DNA from: Ruegeria sediminis
Lineage (GTDB): Bacteria; Pseudomonadota; Alphaproteobacteria; Rhodobacterales; Rhodobacteraceae
Direction of reading: 5' to 3'
Assembly (NCBI RefSeq): GCF_005938215.1
Contig: NZ_VCPD01000001.1
Span: 186,001 to 250,000, forward strand
DNA: 64,000 nt
Translations under genes and position numbers: made by a program
Shown: positions 52,244-61,782 of the stretch, piece after piece
How the letters are laid out: each line of letters begins with the position of its first letter
How positions within the stretch are numbered: the stretch's first letter is position 1
The notes under the pieces: model-generated
What the model was told of the DNA's origin: nothing
Seen by the model: the letters and a program-made list of their open reading frames with translations, nothing else
The model's database searches: none

Positions 52244-53512
52244 TCACCCTGCTGACGCAGATTCCTTGCCCGCCTCGGCATAGATGATCAGGGGCTGCGC
52301 ATCCGAAGTCACCGCCTCTTCGTTGACGACGACCTTGGTCACGTTCTTCATGCCGGGAAGTTCGAACATGGTATCCAGCAGGATGTCCTCGAGGATCGAG
52401 CGCAAGCCGCGCGCACCGGTCTTTCGTTCGATGGCGCGCTTGGCGATCGCCTTGAGCGCGTCGTCGGTGAAGTCCAGCTCGGCGTCTTCCAATTCGAAAA
52501 GGCGTTGGTACTGCTTGACCAGGGCGTTCTTGGGCTGGGTCAGGATGGTGACGAGCGCGTCCTCGTCCAGATCCTCGAGCGTCGCCAGAACCGGCAGACG
52601 GCCGACGAATTCGGGGATCAGACCAAATTTCAACAGATCCTCGGGCTCCAACTCTTTGAAGATCTCTCCCACGCCGCGGTCGTCATTGTCCCGCACGTCG
52701 GCACCAAAGCCCATGGCCGAGCCCTTGCCCCGCTGCGCGATGATCTTGTCGAGCCCCGCGAAGGCTCCACCGCAGATGAACAGGATGTTGGTTGTGTCGA
52801 CCTGCAGGAACTCCTGCTGCGGATGCTTGCGCCCGCCCTGCGGCGGAACGCTTGCCACCGTGCCTTCCATCAGCTTCAGCAGCGCTTGCTGCACGCCCTC
52901 GCCCGACACGTCGCGGGTGATAGACGGGTTTTCCGACTTGCGGGTGATCTTGTCGACCTCGTCGATATAGACGATGCCGCGCTGAGCGCGCTCGACATTG
53001 TACTCGCTGGCCTGAAGAAGCTTGAGGATGATGTTCTCGACGTCCTCGCCCACGTAGCCGGCTTCGGTCAGGGTGGTGGCGTCCGCCATGGTGAAGGGAA
53101 CGTCCAGAATACGCGCGAGCGTCTGCGCCAGCAGTGTCTTGCCGCAGCCGGTAGGCCCGATCAGCAGGATGTTCGATTTGGCAAGTTCGATGTCGTTGCC
53201 GGCCTTCTGGGCATGGTTCAGGCGCTTGTAGTGGTTGTGCACGGCGACCGACAGGACGCGCTTTGCGGTTTGCTGGCCGATCACATAGTCGTCCAGGACT
53301 TCGCAGATGTCCTTGGGCGTCGGCACGCCGTCCTTGGATTTCAGACCGCTGGCCTTGGTCTCTTCGCGGATGATGTCCATGCAAAGTTCGACGCATTCAT
53401 CGCAGATGAACACGGTTGGGCCTGCGATCAGCTTGCGCACCTCGTGCTGGCTCTTACCGCAGAAGCTGCAGTAGAGCGTATTCTTGCTGTCACCGCCTGA
53501 ATTCGTCGCCAT
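52244..53512 (-). CDS. clpX: ATP-dependent Clp protease ATP-binding subunit ClpX
   Basis: A 422-residue AAA+ unfoldase for ClpP. The zinc-binding domain is near residues 14-45 ([15 protein letters not shown], then [10 protein letters not shown]). Walker [21 protein letters not shown] is near 114-133, Walker [12 protein letters not shown] near 179-189, and the IGF-loop region contains GAVTGFG-type [19 protein letters not shown]. Length is typical. It lies downstream of clpP, separated by 147 bases. Confidence 0.98.
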   Translation of the reverse strand: MATNSGGDSKNTLYCSFCGKSQHEVRKLIAGPTVFICDECVELCMDIIREETKASGLKSKDGVPTPKDICEVLDDYVIGQQTAKRVLSVAVHNHYKRLNHAQKAGNDIELAKSNILLIGPTGCGKTLLAQTLARILDVPFTMADATTLTEAGYVGEDVENIILKLLQASEYNVERAQRGIVYIDEVDKITRKSENPSITRDVSGEGVQQALLKLMEGTVASVPPQGGRKHPQQEFLQVDTTNILFICGGAFAGLDKIIAQRGKGSAMGFGADVRDNDDRGVGEIFKELEPEDLLKFGLIPEFVGRLPVLATLEDLDEDALVTILTQPKNALVKQYQRLFELEDAELDFTDDALKAIAKRAIERKTGARGLRSILEDILLDTMFELPGMKNVTKVVVNEEAVTSDAQPLIIYAEAGKESASAG

Positions 53513-53537
53513 GATCTACCTTTCGGGCTCCGTCTTT

Positions 53538-53557
53538 GCGGCCCCTTCCGGGGCCGC
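53538..53557 (-). terminator. Hairpin between clpP and clpX
   Basis: An eight-pair perfect stem GCGGCCCC / GGGGCCGC with a four-base loop, 26 bases upstream of clpX and about 100 bases past the clpP stop. There is no T run on the minus strand, so it is more likely an attenuating or processing hairpin than a full terminator. Confidence 0.4.
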
Positions 53558-53659
53558 GCTCTGCCGCCTGTTCAAGCAGCTTAGGCCAGCGTTCCGGCCG
53601 CTACAATCGCAAATTATGTCCCGCGCTCCATCGGCGTCGGGACAAGGTGCCTTGCCGCC

Positions 53660-54292
53660 TTATGCCTCGTCATCGCCCGACTTGGCGCGGCTCTCGACGA
53701 TCTCGTCGATATGGCCCCAATCCTTCGCCTCTTCCGGCGACATGAAATTGTCGCGGTCGAGCGCCTTTTCCACCGCTTTCTTGCTCTGGCCGGTATGCTT
53801 AACGTAGATGTCGTAGAGCCGGTCCTTGAGCTTCTGGGTTTCGGCCGCGTGGATCATGATGTCGCTGGCCTGACCCTGATAGCCGCCCGAGGGCTGGTGC
53901 ACCATGATGCGGCTGTTGGGCAACGAGAACCGCATGCCCGGCTCGCCGCCCACCAGCAGCAGGGACCCCATCGAGGCCGCCTGGCCGATCACCAGGGTCG
54001 AACATTTCGGTTTGATATACTGCATTGTGTCATAGATCGACAGTCCCGAGGTCACGACACCGCCTGGCGAGTTGATGTAGATCGAGATCTCTTTCTTGGG
54101 ATTCTCGGCCTCGAGGTGCAGCAGTTGCGCGACGATCAGATGGCTCATCCCGTCATGAATCGGGCCATTGACGAAAACGATCCGCTCCTTCAGCAGGCGC
54201 GAGAAGATGTCATAGGCGCGCTCGCCCCGGCTGGTCTGCTCGACGACCATGGGGACAAGCGTATTCATGTAGGTGTCAACTGGATCGAACAT
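53660..54292 (-). CDS. clpP: ATP-dependent Clp protease proteolytic subunit ClpP
   Basis: A 210-residue serine protease that forms the two-ring chamber used by ClpX and ClpA. Catalytic Ser in [20 protein letters not shown] near residue 104, His in [13 protein letters not shown] near 129, and Asp in the [13 protein letters not shown] helix near 177. N-terminal [20 protein letters not shown] is normal for the family. Confidence 0.98.
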   Translation of the reverse strand: MFDPVDTYMNTLVPMVVEQTSRGERAYDIFSRLLKERIVFVNGPIHDGMSHLIVAQLLHLEAENPKKEISIYINSPGGVVTSGLSIYDTMQYIKPKCSTLVIGQAASMGSLLLVGGEPGMRFSLPNSRIMVHQPSGGYQGQASDIMIHAAETQKLKDRLYDIYVKHTGQSKKAVEKALDRDNFMSPEEAKDWGHIDEIVESRAKSGDDEA

Positions 54293-54562
54293 TCGGAACC
54301 TGCCTGCTCTTTGCGATGGATCGGGACGATACCCGGCGAAGTGTTACACGAGTCTTAGTGTCGCCTCCGGGGGGCTGCAAGGCCCGCCGGACGAATTCAT
54401 TCCAGGTGAAACAAATGACTTTCTGTCGCAATGTTATTGCTTCACGCCGCAATATTGACGATCAGGACGGGTTTCCCCAGTCTATATCGACGAAAACCGA
54501 CTCAACCTCGTCAGAAACCGGCACAAGGCAAGACGCGTGCCCCCGTCCCCAGTGTTGTCGCC

Positions 54563-55567
54563 ATGTCCCGAGACCCCTTCGTTCAAAAAGGTGCTTCCGC
54601 AAACCTGACACTCGCCTACGAGGGGCCGCCGCAGAAGTTCTATTTCCTGCTGCTTCCCAAATCCACCATGCTGGCCGTCGCCGCCGCCATCGAACCCCTG
54701 CGCATCGCCAATCAACTGACCAAGAAGCAGCTCTATACCTGGCACACGATGACCGAGACCGGAGAGCCGGTCACCTGCTCCAACGGGCTGCGGATCACGC
54801 CGGACGAGGCCATGGCGCCGCTTCCGGCGGATGCGATGGGGTTTGTCTGCGCCGGTGTCGAGCCGGAACGGAGCCATTCGCCGGCCGTTCTCAACTGGCT
54901 GCGCCGGGAGTACCGGTTCGGTCGTTCGCTGGGCGGCATCTGCACCGGGGCCTTCGCCCTGGCCAAGTCCGGCCTGCTGGACGGCAGGCGGTTTACGCTG
55001 CACTGGGAAAACCAGCCCGGCTTCGTCGAGGCGTTCCCGACCCTGCTGCCGACTCCGAATATCTTCGAGGCGGACGGGCGCATCACGACCTGCGGCGGCG
55101 GCAATTCGGCCATCGACATGATGCTGGCGCTGATCGAGCAACGCCACGGGCCCGAACTGGCGATCATGGTCGCCGACATGTGCATCCACATGCGCTCGGG
55201 CAACCGGTCGCCCCAACGTTCGGCGCAGTCGGTGATCATCGGAAGCCGAAACCCCGCCCTTCTCAAGGCGATCCAGCTGATGGAGGCCGAACTCGAAGAC
55301 CCCCTGTCCAGCACCGAACTCAGCAATCAACTGGGCATCTCCCGCCGGCAATTGGAACGGCTGTTCAAACGTTACCTGGGACAAGGGCCGATGGCCTATT
55401 ACCTGGATCTGCGCGTCTCGCGCGCCTTCACCTATCTCAACGAAACGAACATGACCGTGGCCGACATCGCCGCTGCCACGGGCTTTGCCAACACCAGCCA
55501 CCTGTCCCGGCAATTCCGGGCGAAATACGGGGCGCCGCCGCATTCTTTCCGCAAGGCCTGGTCCTGA
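54563..55567 (+). CDS. GlxA-family AraC-type transcriptional regulator
   Basis: A 334-residue regulator. Residues about 15-190 form the DJ-1/PfpI-like amidotransferase fold typical of the GlxA group (FYFLLLPKSTMLAVAAAIEP and RSLGGICTGAFALAKSGLLD). Residues about 235-330 carry two helix-turn-helix units (LSSTELSNQLGISRRQLERL and VADIAAATGFANTSHLSRQF). Relatives such as GbdR and CdhR sense glycine betaine or carnitine, but the ligand here is unknown. The ATG at 54563 is taken because the upstream 44 residues are not family-like. It is divergent from clpP and convergent with soxF. Confidence 0.9.
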   Translation: MSRDPFVQKGASANLTLAYEGPPQKFYFLLLPKSTMLAVAAAIEPLRIANQLTKKQLYTWHTMTETGEPVTCSNGLRITPDEAMAPLPADAMGFVCAGVEPERSHSPAVLNWLRREYRFGRSLGGICTGAFALAKSGLLDGRRFTLHWENQPGFVEAFPTLLPTPNIFEADGRITTCGGGNSAIDMMLALIEQRHGPELAIMVADMCIHMRSGNRSPQRSAQSVIIGSRNPALLKAIQLMEAELEDPLSSTELSNQLGISRRQLERLFKRYLGQGPMAYYLDLRVSRAFTYLNETNMTVADIAAATGFANTSHLSRQFRAKYGAPPHSFRKAWS

Positions 55568-55585
55568 GCGCCCCGATAGGGCGGA

Positions 55586-56848
55586 TCAGCCGAACATGTC
55601 CGAGGTGATGCCGGCGTACCAGCCAATGCTTTCCTCGTAGGTTGCCTGACGCAACTCGGCATCCTCGCCAGTCTGACTGATGAAACCGTCCACCTTGGCA
55701 ATCTTGTCTTCGGTCGCCTCATAGGTGGCGCCGACTTTGACCCCGTCATTCGCGGCGATCAGTGACCAGCAGGTGTTCGAGAACTTGGCCGGGAACAGCT
55801 TGGCGTCCGTCAGGGCCGCCTGCACGGCCATCGCCGCCACCTTGGCCTGCGAGTTGGCCGAAAATCCTGACTTGGGCATGTCGCCCTGCGCGCTGGCATC
55901 GCCCAGCACGTGGATGTTCTGGTCCATGCGGCTTTGCATGGTGCGCCCGTCGACCGGGACCCAGTTGTCGTCGGTGATCCCGGCCAGTTCGCAGATCCGG
56001 CCCGCCTTCATGGCGGGAATGACGTTGCAGACATCGACCTTGATCTGTTCGCCGTCGATGGTAACGGTCATGGCGTCCGGGTCCACCGAGACATTGCCTC
56101 CGCCGAAATCGCCTCCGATCCAATCGATCATGCCGTTGTAATGTTTCGCCCAACCCTCCTGAAACAGCGCCATCTTGGAGAAGTTGGTTTTCGGATCCGC
56201 CACGACAATCTTAGCCGTCGGGTTCCGCTCCTTGAGGATGTGGGCAACCATCGAGACCCTTTCATACGGTCCGGGCGGGCACCGGAACGGGTTGGGCGGA
56301 GCCACCATCGCGAAGGTGCCGCCTTCGGGCATGGCTTCGATCTGCGACTTCAAGAGTTCGGTCTGCGACCCGGCCTTGTAGGCATGCGGCATCCTGTTTT
56401 GCGCCGCCAGACCCCACCCCTCGACCGCGCCTTCCACGAAATCGATGCCGGGAGACAGGATAAGACGGTCGTAGGGCAGCGTTCCGCCCCCGGCCAGGGT
56501 GACCGTCCTTGCGTCCCGGTCAATGCCCACAGCCCAGTCATGGACGACGTTGATACCGTAGTTGCCGGCCAGCTTTCCGTAGGAATGCGCCAGCGAGGGC
56601 ATCTCGCGGAAGCCGCCGAGATAGAGGTTGGAGAAGAAGCAGGTGTAGTAGGTCCGCGTCGGCTCAACCAACGTCACGTCGATCGCGCCCTGCGACCCCT
56701 TGGCGATATAGCGCGCTGCCGTTGCGCCGCCCGCGCCGCCGCCGATCACCACGACGCGCGGTTTCCCGGCACCCAACACCATGGGGGCCTGCAGCGCAGC
56801 CGCGACAGCGACCCCGGTTCCCAGAAACGTCCGTCTGTTCAATGTCAT
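55586..56848 (-). CDS. soxF: Sulfide dehydrogenase (flavocytochrome c) flavoprotein SoxF
   Basis: A 420-residue flavoprotein that oxidises sulfide in the periplasm. Twin-arginine signal in LNRRTFLGTGVAVAAALQAP near residues 3-22. The FAD dinucleotide motif VVVIGGGAGGATAARYIAKG lies near 31-50. A redox Cys pair typical of FCSD flavoproteins may be formed by Cys near 172 (YYTC near 75 and FRCPPGPYERVS near 196). The second nucleotide domain has DASAQGDMPKSGFSANSQAK near 320-339. Its partner cytochrome SoxE is encoded 34 bases upstream. Last gene of the sox operon. Confidence 0.92.
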   Translation of the reverse strand: MTLNRRTFLGTGVAVAAALQAPMVLGAGKPRVVVIGGGAGGATAARYIAKGSQGAIDVTLVEPTRTYYTCFFSNLYLGGFREMPSLAHSYGKLAGNYGINVVHDWAVGIDRDARTVTLAGGGTLPYDRLILSPGIDFVEGAVEGWGLAAQNRMPHAYKAGSQTELLKSQIEAMPEGGTFAMVAPPNPFRCPPGPYERVSMVAHILKERNPTAKIVVADPKTNFSKMALFQEGWAKHYNGMIDWIGGDFGGGNVSVDPDAMTVTIDGEQIKVDVCNVIPAMKAGRICELAGITDDNWVPVDGRTMQSRMDQNIHVLGDASAQGDMPKSGFSANSQAKVAAMAVQAALTDAKLFPAKFSNTCWSLIAANDGVKVGATYEATEDKIAKVDGFISQTGEDAELRQATYEESIGWYAGITSDMFG

Positions 56849-56882
56849 TGTTACCTCTCCCAATGAAACGAGCGCCAGAGGC

Positions 56883-57593
56883 TCACTCCAGCGCGCCAAA
56901 ATACGCCGCCAGGGCCGCGATCTCTTCATCCGACAGACGCCCGGCCATCATCTGCATCACCGGATGAGGGCGGATCTGGCGCTTGTAGGCGTGCATCGCG
57001 ACCACGAAATCCTCGGACGGCCAGCCGGTAATGACGGGGATTCCGTCATAATCGCCGCCTATCTGGTGACAGGTGGTGCATTCTGTCGAAAGATACGCCC
57101 CGTATTCATGGTCGCCGATGATCGCCAGCACTTCGGGCGCCAGTTCGACCTCGCGTTTGCGCGCCGTCGGCGCAGCCTCGGGGATGTCCTGCGGACTGGC
57201 GGAGAACTGGCGCAGAAAGGCCAGAACGTCGTTCCGGTCGCGCTGTTCCTTGAGGCCGGGAAAGTTCATCCGTGTTCCGCTGACCAGCGCCTTCGGGTTC
57301 TCGAGATAGGCGTCCAGATGTTCGAGGTCCCACACCATTCCGTCGCGGCGCGCCCGTTCAATACTCTCGGAATACCTGAAGTCATGAAACTGCGCGACCT
57401 TGCGGTCGAATATGCCGTTCAGGTGCGGCCCCACGCGGTGGACCGCGCCTTGCCCGATCTCGTGGCAGCCGGCGCATTTTGCGAAGATCTCGGCACCGCG
57501 TTCGGCATCGCCGATGCGGGTGGCTTCTTCCTCGGCCCGGGCCGCGCCGATCAGCGCGCCCCAGCCTAGAAATGCCGCTCCCAGCCAGCGCAT
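56883..57593 (-). CDS. soxE: Diheme cytochrome c SoxE
   Basis: A 236-residue periplasmic cytochrome with a signal peptide (residues 1-20, RWLGAAFLGWGALIGAARA). Two haem sites are seen: CAGCHEIGQGAVHRVGPHLN near residues 40-59 and CTTCHQIGGDYDGIPVITG near 171-189. Methionine ligands are likely in GTRMNFPGL and MAGRLSDEEI. It is the electron acceptor subunit for SoxF. It ends 34 bases before soxF and starts one base after the soxD stop region. Confidence 0.9.
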   Translation of the reverse strand: MRWLGAAFLGWGALIGAARAEEEATRIGDAERGAEIFAKCAGCHEIGQGAVHRVGPHLNGIFDRKVAQFHDFRYSESIERARRDGMVWDLEHLDAYLENPKALVSGTRMNFPGLKEQRDRNDVLAFLRQFSASPQDIPEAAPTARKREVELAPEVLAIIGDHEYGAYLSTECTTCHQIGGDYDGIPVITGWPSEDFVVAMHAYKRQIRPHPVMQMMAGRLSDEEIAALAAYFGALE

Positions 57594-57594
57594 G

Positions 57595-58656
57595 TCACTG
57601 CTGGAAGCTCATGAGATAGGCGATGACCGCATGAACGTCTTCGTCCTTCTTCAGACCGGCGAAAGACATCTTGGTCCCGTTCATGTAATCCTTGGGCTTG
57701 GCGAGAAAGGCCGCCAATTCGTCTTCGGACCAGACCAGGCCGTCGCTCGCTGCGGCCTGCATGACCTTGGAGTACTTGAAGCCGTCAACCTGACCGGCCG
57801 AAGCCCCGACGATGCCATTCAACGTCGGTCCCGTCTTGTTCTTGGCGCCGTCTCCGACCTGATGGCAGGCCTTGCATTTCTTGAAGACCTTTTCTCCTGC
57901 CGAAACCAGTTCCGCATCCAAAGCCGCAGAGGCTTCCACGGCCTTGGCCTCCTCGACGCGTGCTTCTCCATGCGACGCCGCCGCAGAATGGCCGTTTTGG
58001 TCCTGGCCTGCCTCGGTGCCGATCTCTTCTGGCGTGACGTCCAGAACCGCGGCGCGCATGGTGATTTCGACCGTGTCCTTGCAGTCTTCCATGCAAGGCT
58101 CCGAGGTCCAGAAATGCGCCTCGGTCGCTTCGCGGTCATCGACGATGAACCCGCCGGCATTGGGCATTTCGACGTCGAGGAAATTCTCGTCCGACAGAAC
58201 GAAGTCATCCTCCACGAGGTCGTTGGAGTAGAGGATATAGGCCACGATCGCATAGGTGTCGTCGGCGCTGAGCGTCTGGGCGTTTCCGAACGGCATCGAG
58301 CGGTTGACGTAGTCCCATGCGGTCGACAGGTAGGGCCAGTAGGACCCGACGGTCTTCAGCGGATCCTTGTCCGCAAGGGTCCCCTTGCCGCCTGCGAGCT
58401 TGGGCCAATTGTCCACGCCCTCGGCAAAGTCGCCATGACAGATGGCGCAATGTTCAGCAAACAGCATTTCGCCATCTTCGACGGATCCCGAACCGGCCGG
58501 CAAGCCGGTCCCATCGGGCGACACGTCAAGATCCCAGGCGGCGATTTCCTCGGGAAGCGCGGCCCGCCCGAGGCCAAGCTTCTCGGCCATGGCCGGAGCG
58601 GCGGCGCAGGTGGAAACCAAGGCGATACCGGCCAGCAGATTAAGAAACTTCGACAT
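57595..58656 (-). CDS. soxD: Sulfane dehydrogenase cytochrome subunit SoxD
   Basis: A 353-residue diheme cytochrome that partners SoxC in Sox(CD)2, the six-electron oxidation of the sulfane sulfur on SoxY. Signal peptide near residues 1-24 (SKFLNLLAGIALVSTCAAAPA). First haem in HCAICHGDFAEG near residue 72, second in KKCKACHQVGDGAKNKTGPT near residue 263. An Ala/Glu-rich linker separates the two domains, as in Paracoccus SoxD. It overlaps soxC by 17 bases. Confidence 0.95.
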   Translation of the reverse strand: MSKFLNLLAGIALVSTCAAAPAMAEKLGLGRAALPEEIAAWDLDVSPDGTGLPAGSGSVEDGEMLFAEHCAICHGDFAEGVDNWPKLAGGKGTLADKDPLKTVGSYWPYLSTAWDYVNRSMPFGNAQTLSADDTYAIVAYILYSNDLVEDDFVLSDENFLDVEMPNAGGFIVDDREATEAHFWTSEPCMEDCKDTVEITMRAAVLDVTPEEIGTEAGQDQNGHSAAASHGEARVEEAKAVEASAALDAELVSAGEKVFKKCKACHQVGDGAKNKTGPTLNGIVGASAGQVDGFKYSKVMQAAASDGLVWSEDELAAFLAKPKDYMNGTKMSFAGLKKDEDVHAVIAYLMSFQQ

Positions 58657-59911
58657 TCTCGGCCTCTCCGTTTTCCTTGACCCACCAGGTCTGAACGCAG
58701 TTGTTGTGATAGATCGAATTCTCGCCCCGCACCTCGCGCAGTTGCGCCTTGGTGGGCTGGACGTAGCCGGTGGAATCCTTTGCCCGGCTTTGCAGCAGCA
58801 TCTCGGAGCCGTCCCAGTTGTGATCCAGATAGAACCGCGTCAGCGCCTTATCCGTGCCCGGCGCGGCCAGACGGGCCGGCATCCAGGTGATACCGCCATC
58901 GACCGAGACATCGACGCCGGTGATCGCGCCGCGGCCTGACCATGCAAGACCGGTTATGACCAGTGGCCCGGGGCCGTGCCTGATCGGCGCCTGCGGGCTG
59001 GGCGAAGTGACGACCGACTTGGCGTCCATGACCCAGGTCCACTTGCGGCTGGTGCCGTTCGCCAGAGTGTCGGTGTATTTCGAGGTCTCCTCGCGGCTTT
59101 CGACCGGCCCCTCCATCACTTCGACCCGGCGGAGCCACTTGACCCACATGTTGCCTTCCCAACCCGGCACGACGAGGCGCACGGGATAGCCATGCTCCTT
59201 GCGCAGCGCCTCGCCGTTGGCCTTGAAGGCGACCATCACGTCGTCCATCGCCTTTTCCAGTGGAATCGACCGTCCGTTCGAACTCGCATCCGCGCCCTCG
59301 ACATAGACCCATTTGCCTTCCGGCTTTACCCCGGCCTCTTGCAGCAGGCTGCGCAGCGGCACGCCGGAATATTCCATGTTGTGAATCATGCCATGGGTGA
59401 ACTGAGCGCCGTTCAATTGCGCGCCAGCCCATTCCATGCCGGTATTGGCCGCGCATTCGCAGAAATACACACGGTTCTCGCGCGGGAAGCGCTCCAGGTC
59501 CCCGTAAGTGAAGACCAGCGGCGTATCCACAAGCCCGTTGATCATCAGCCGGTAGTCATCCTTGCGCAGTTCGATCGCCCCGGAGTGGTGGCGCTCGAAA
59601 GCGCAGCCCTGCGGCGTGATCGTGCCGTCGAGCGCGTGGATCGGGGTGAAATTGATCGAACTGATCGTGTCCGCGGTCAGCCATTCCACGTTCCTGCGCA
59701 CGACGTCGGATTCGAACTCGATCGGCAAGCCGTAGGGCGTTGCATCGACGCCTTCGCCGGTCGCCCTGGCCCAATCCTGCACATCAGTAATCAGCGGGTC
59801 CGGACCCGCCGCCCTCGCCGCGCCCGCAGCGACGGCCCCTGCCCCGGCCGCGGCGGCTCCGGTCAGGAACTGCCGGCGGGAGGGAGCTTTCTTGGGGGAG
59901 CTCTCACTCAT
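58640..59911 (-). CDS. soxC: Sulfane dehydrogenase molybdenum subunit SoxC
   Basis: A 423-residue molybdenum enzyme of the sulfite-oxidase family. Twin-arginine signal RRQFLTGAAAAGAGAVAAGA near residues 12-31. The molybdenum-coordinating Cys lies in RVYFCECAANTGMEWAG near residue 149 (YFCECA). RLVVPGWEGNMWVKWLRRVE near 246-265 binds the cofactor. The dimerisation domain has GLAWSGRGAITGVDVSVDGG near 338-357. It works only together with SoxD. The start at MSESSPKK follows AAGGAGG; a longer frame upstream is not used. Confidence 0.95.
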   Translation of the reverse strand: MSESSPKKAPSRRQFLTGAAAAGAGAVAAGAARAAGPDPLITDVQDWARATGEGVDATPYGLPIEFESDVVRRNVEWLTADTISSINFTPIHALDGTITPQGCAFERHHSGAIELRKDDYRLMINGLVDTPLVFTYGDLERFPRENRVYFCECAANTGMEWAGAQLNGAQFTHGMIHNMEYSGVPLRSLLQEAGVKPEGKWVYVEGADASSNGRSIPLEKAMDDVMVAFKANGEALRKEHGYPVRLVVPGWEGNMWVKWLRRVEVMEGPVESREETSKYTDTLANGTSRKWTWVMDAKSVVTSPSPQAPIRHGPGPLVITGLAWSGRGAITGVDVSVDGGITWMPARLAAPGTDKALTRFYLDHNWDGSEMLLQSRAKDSTGYVQPTKAQLREVRGENSIYHNNCVQTWWVKENGEAENVEVS

Positions 59912-59984
59912 CTGAACATGCCTCCTTGAAGGTTTCGGCACCCGCATCCGCGAATGCGCAACAGCTTGAAAGACGCCCGGGCTC

Positions 59985-61682
59985 TCAGGCGCCCACGACA
60001 TTGACCGAATTGTTCGGGTTAACCGTCACGGTTCCCAGCTTGCGGACGTGGCTTTCGACCACATCCCAGATCATCGGTCCTTCGGTGCCTTCGTTGACGC
60101 TGGCCCATCCTGCGACGACGTAGGATTTGGCGGGGTCGATCGCTTCGCCCGTCCTGAGCAGGGTCATGTCGCTGATCCGCTCGCCCTGCGGCCTGTTGAT
60201 GTCGATGCGATAGCCCATGCCGCCAATGCGGACCATGTCGCCGCCCTGCTGGTAATAGGGGTCGGGGTTGAAGATGTTGTCGGCCACGTCCTCGAGGATC
60301 ACCTTGATGAATTCGCCCGTCATCTCGGTTCGGTATGCCTGCCCATAGGTCATCGAGGTCACGTTCCAGATGTCCTCGCGGGTGATGTCATCGCCGGGCA
60401 CAAGGCTCGGGCCCCAGCGCACACCCGGCGACATGGCGATGTCCGCCTCTCGCTCTGAGATCAGCGCATCACAGATCAGGTCATCCCAGGTGCCGTTGAA
60501 ATTGCCGCGGCGATAAAGCAGCGTGTCGGTCCGGCCGATGACCTCGGCCAATTCGGCGGCATAGGGTGCGCGTTGCTCTTTGATCAGCGCGGTCATGGCC
60601 GGATCGGGCGCGATCACGTCCGAGAAAATCGGGATCAGCTTGTGGCGCAGCCCCATCATCTGGCCGTCGCGCACGTCCAAATCGACACGGCTGACGAACT
60701 TGCCGTTCGAGCCGGACGCGATGATGTGGGTCTTGCCGACCAGAACAGGCTCGGGCAGCGCATCGTGGGTGTGGCCGGACAGGATCACGTCAATGCCCTG
60801 CACCTTTCCGGCCATCTTCTTGTCAACGTCAAAACCGTTGTGGGACAGGACGACGACCACGTCCGCGCCTTCGGACCGAACTTCGTCCACCATCGACTGC
60901 ATGTTCTCATCCCGGATGCCGAAAGAGTATTCGGGGAACATCCAGTTCGGGTTGGCGATCGGCATGTAGGGAAAGGCCTGACCGATCACCGCAATCTTTG
61001 CGCCGCCGCGCTCGAAGAACTTGTAGGGCTTGAACAATTCGGCTGGCTCGTCCCATTCCGCATCGAAGATGTTCTGGCCCAGCGCCGCGTAGGGCAGACC
61101 TTCGACGATCTCGTTCACCCGGTCACTGCCCAGAGTGAACTCCCAATGAAAGGTCATCGCATCGGGTTTGAGCGCGTTCATGACATTGACCATGTCCTGA
61201 CCGGCGGTGTGATAGCAGGTGTAAGAGCCGTGCCATGTGTCGCCGCCGTCCAGCAGCAGCGCATCCGGACGGTCCGCGCGGATCGCGTTGATCACGGTCG
61301 CGACACGGTCCATGCCCCCGACGCGGCCATAGGCCTTGGCAAGCGAAGAAAAGTCGTCATGGGTCAGCGCATAGGCCGAGGCGCTGCCGTCGGCGATGCC
61401 ATACGCCTTGCGGAATTCAGCGCCGGTGATGTGGGGTACGAACCCCTGGTTCGCGCCGACCCCAAGGTTGATTTCAGGCTCACGGAAAAAGATCGGTTTG
61501 AGTTGGCCATGAATGTCGGTGACGTGGATCAGGCTGATGTTGCCGAATGTTTCGAATTCCAGCAGTTGATCCTGGGTCAGGGCCTGTTGCGCGGCCAGCC
61601 GGGCCCAGTTGCCGAAACCCGATGCCCCCACCAGGGCCGAGGCTGCCATGGAAACTTGCAGAAAATCGCGACGCGAGATCAT
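59985..61682 (-). CDS. soxB: Thiosulfohydrolase SoxB
   Basis: A 565-residue dimanganese hydrolase that removes sulfate from the SoxY-bound sulfur chain. Twin-arginine signal ISRRDFLQVSMAASALVGAS near residues 2-21. Metal motifs are HVTDIHGQLKP near 54-64, LLLDGGDTWHGSYTC near 145-159, VVVLSHNGFDVDKKMAGKVQ near 279-298 and ILSGHTHDALPEPV near 303-316. The C-terminal 5'-nucleotidase domain is complete. It is separated from soxA by 100 bases containing a hairpin. Confidence 0.97.
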   Translation of the reverse strand: MISRRDFLQVSMAASALVGASGFGNWARLAAQQALTQDQLLEFETFGNISLIHVTDIHGQLKPIFFREPEINLGVGANQGFVPHITGAEFRKAYGIADGSASAYALTHDDFSSLAKAYGRVGGMDRVATVINAIRADRPDALLLDGGDTWHGSYTCYHTAGQDMVNVMNALKPDAMTFHWEFTLGSDRVNEIVEGLPYAALGQNIFDAEWDEPAELFKPYKFFERGGAKIAVIGQAFPYMPIANPNWMFPEYSFGIRDENMQSMVDEVRSEGADVVVVLSHNGFDVDKKMAGKVQGIDVILSGHTHDALPEPVLVGKTHIIASGSNGKFVSRVDLDVRDGQMMGLRHKLIPIFSDVIAPDPAMTALIKEQRAPYAAELAEVIGRTDTLLYRRGNFNGTWDDLICDALISEREADIAMSPGVRWGPSLVPGDDITREDIWNVTSMTYGQAYRTEMTGEFIKVILEDVADNIFNPDPYYQQGGDMVRIGGMGYRIDINRPQGERISDMTLLRTGEAIDPAKSYVVAGWASVNEGTEGPMIWDVVESHVRKLGTVTVNPNNSVNVVGA

Positions 61683-61741
61683 GGTGATCAGCTTTCCCGT
61701 TTATACATGCTTTAAATTCGCATGTTTGAATTTATTGGATG

Positions 61742-61774
61742 CAACAAACCCCGCACCCGACCGGGAACGGGGCC
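61742..61774 (-). terminator. Attenuator-like hairpin between soxA and soxB
   Basis: A composite stem: CCCCG / CGGGG outside (61749-61753 with 61768-61772) and CCCG / CGGG inside, with small internal loops. On the minus strand TTTGTTG follows, so it has the shape of a weak rho-independent terminator placed inside the operon. It may make soxXYZA more abundant than soxBCDEF. Confidence 0.5.
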
Positions 61775-61782
61775 TGAAGGAT

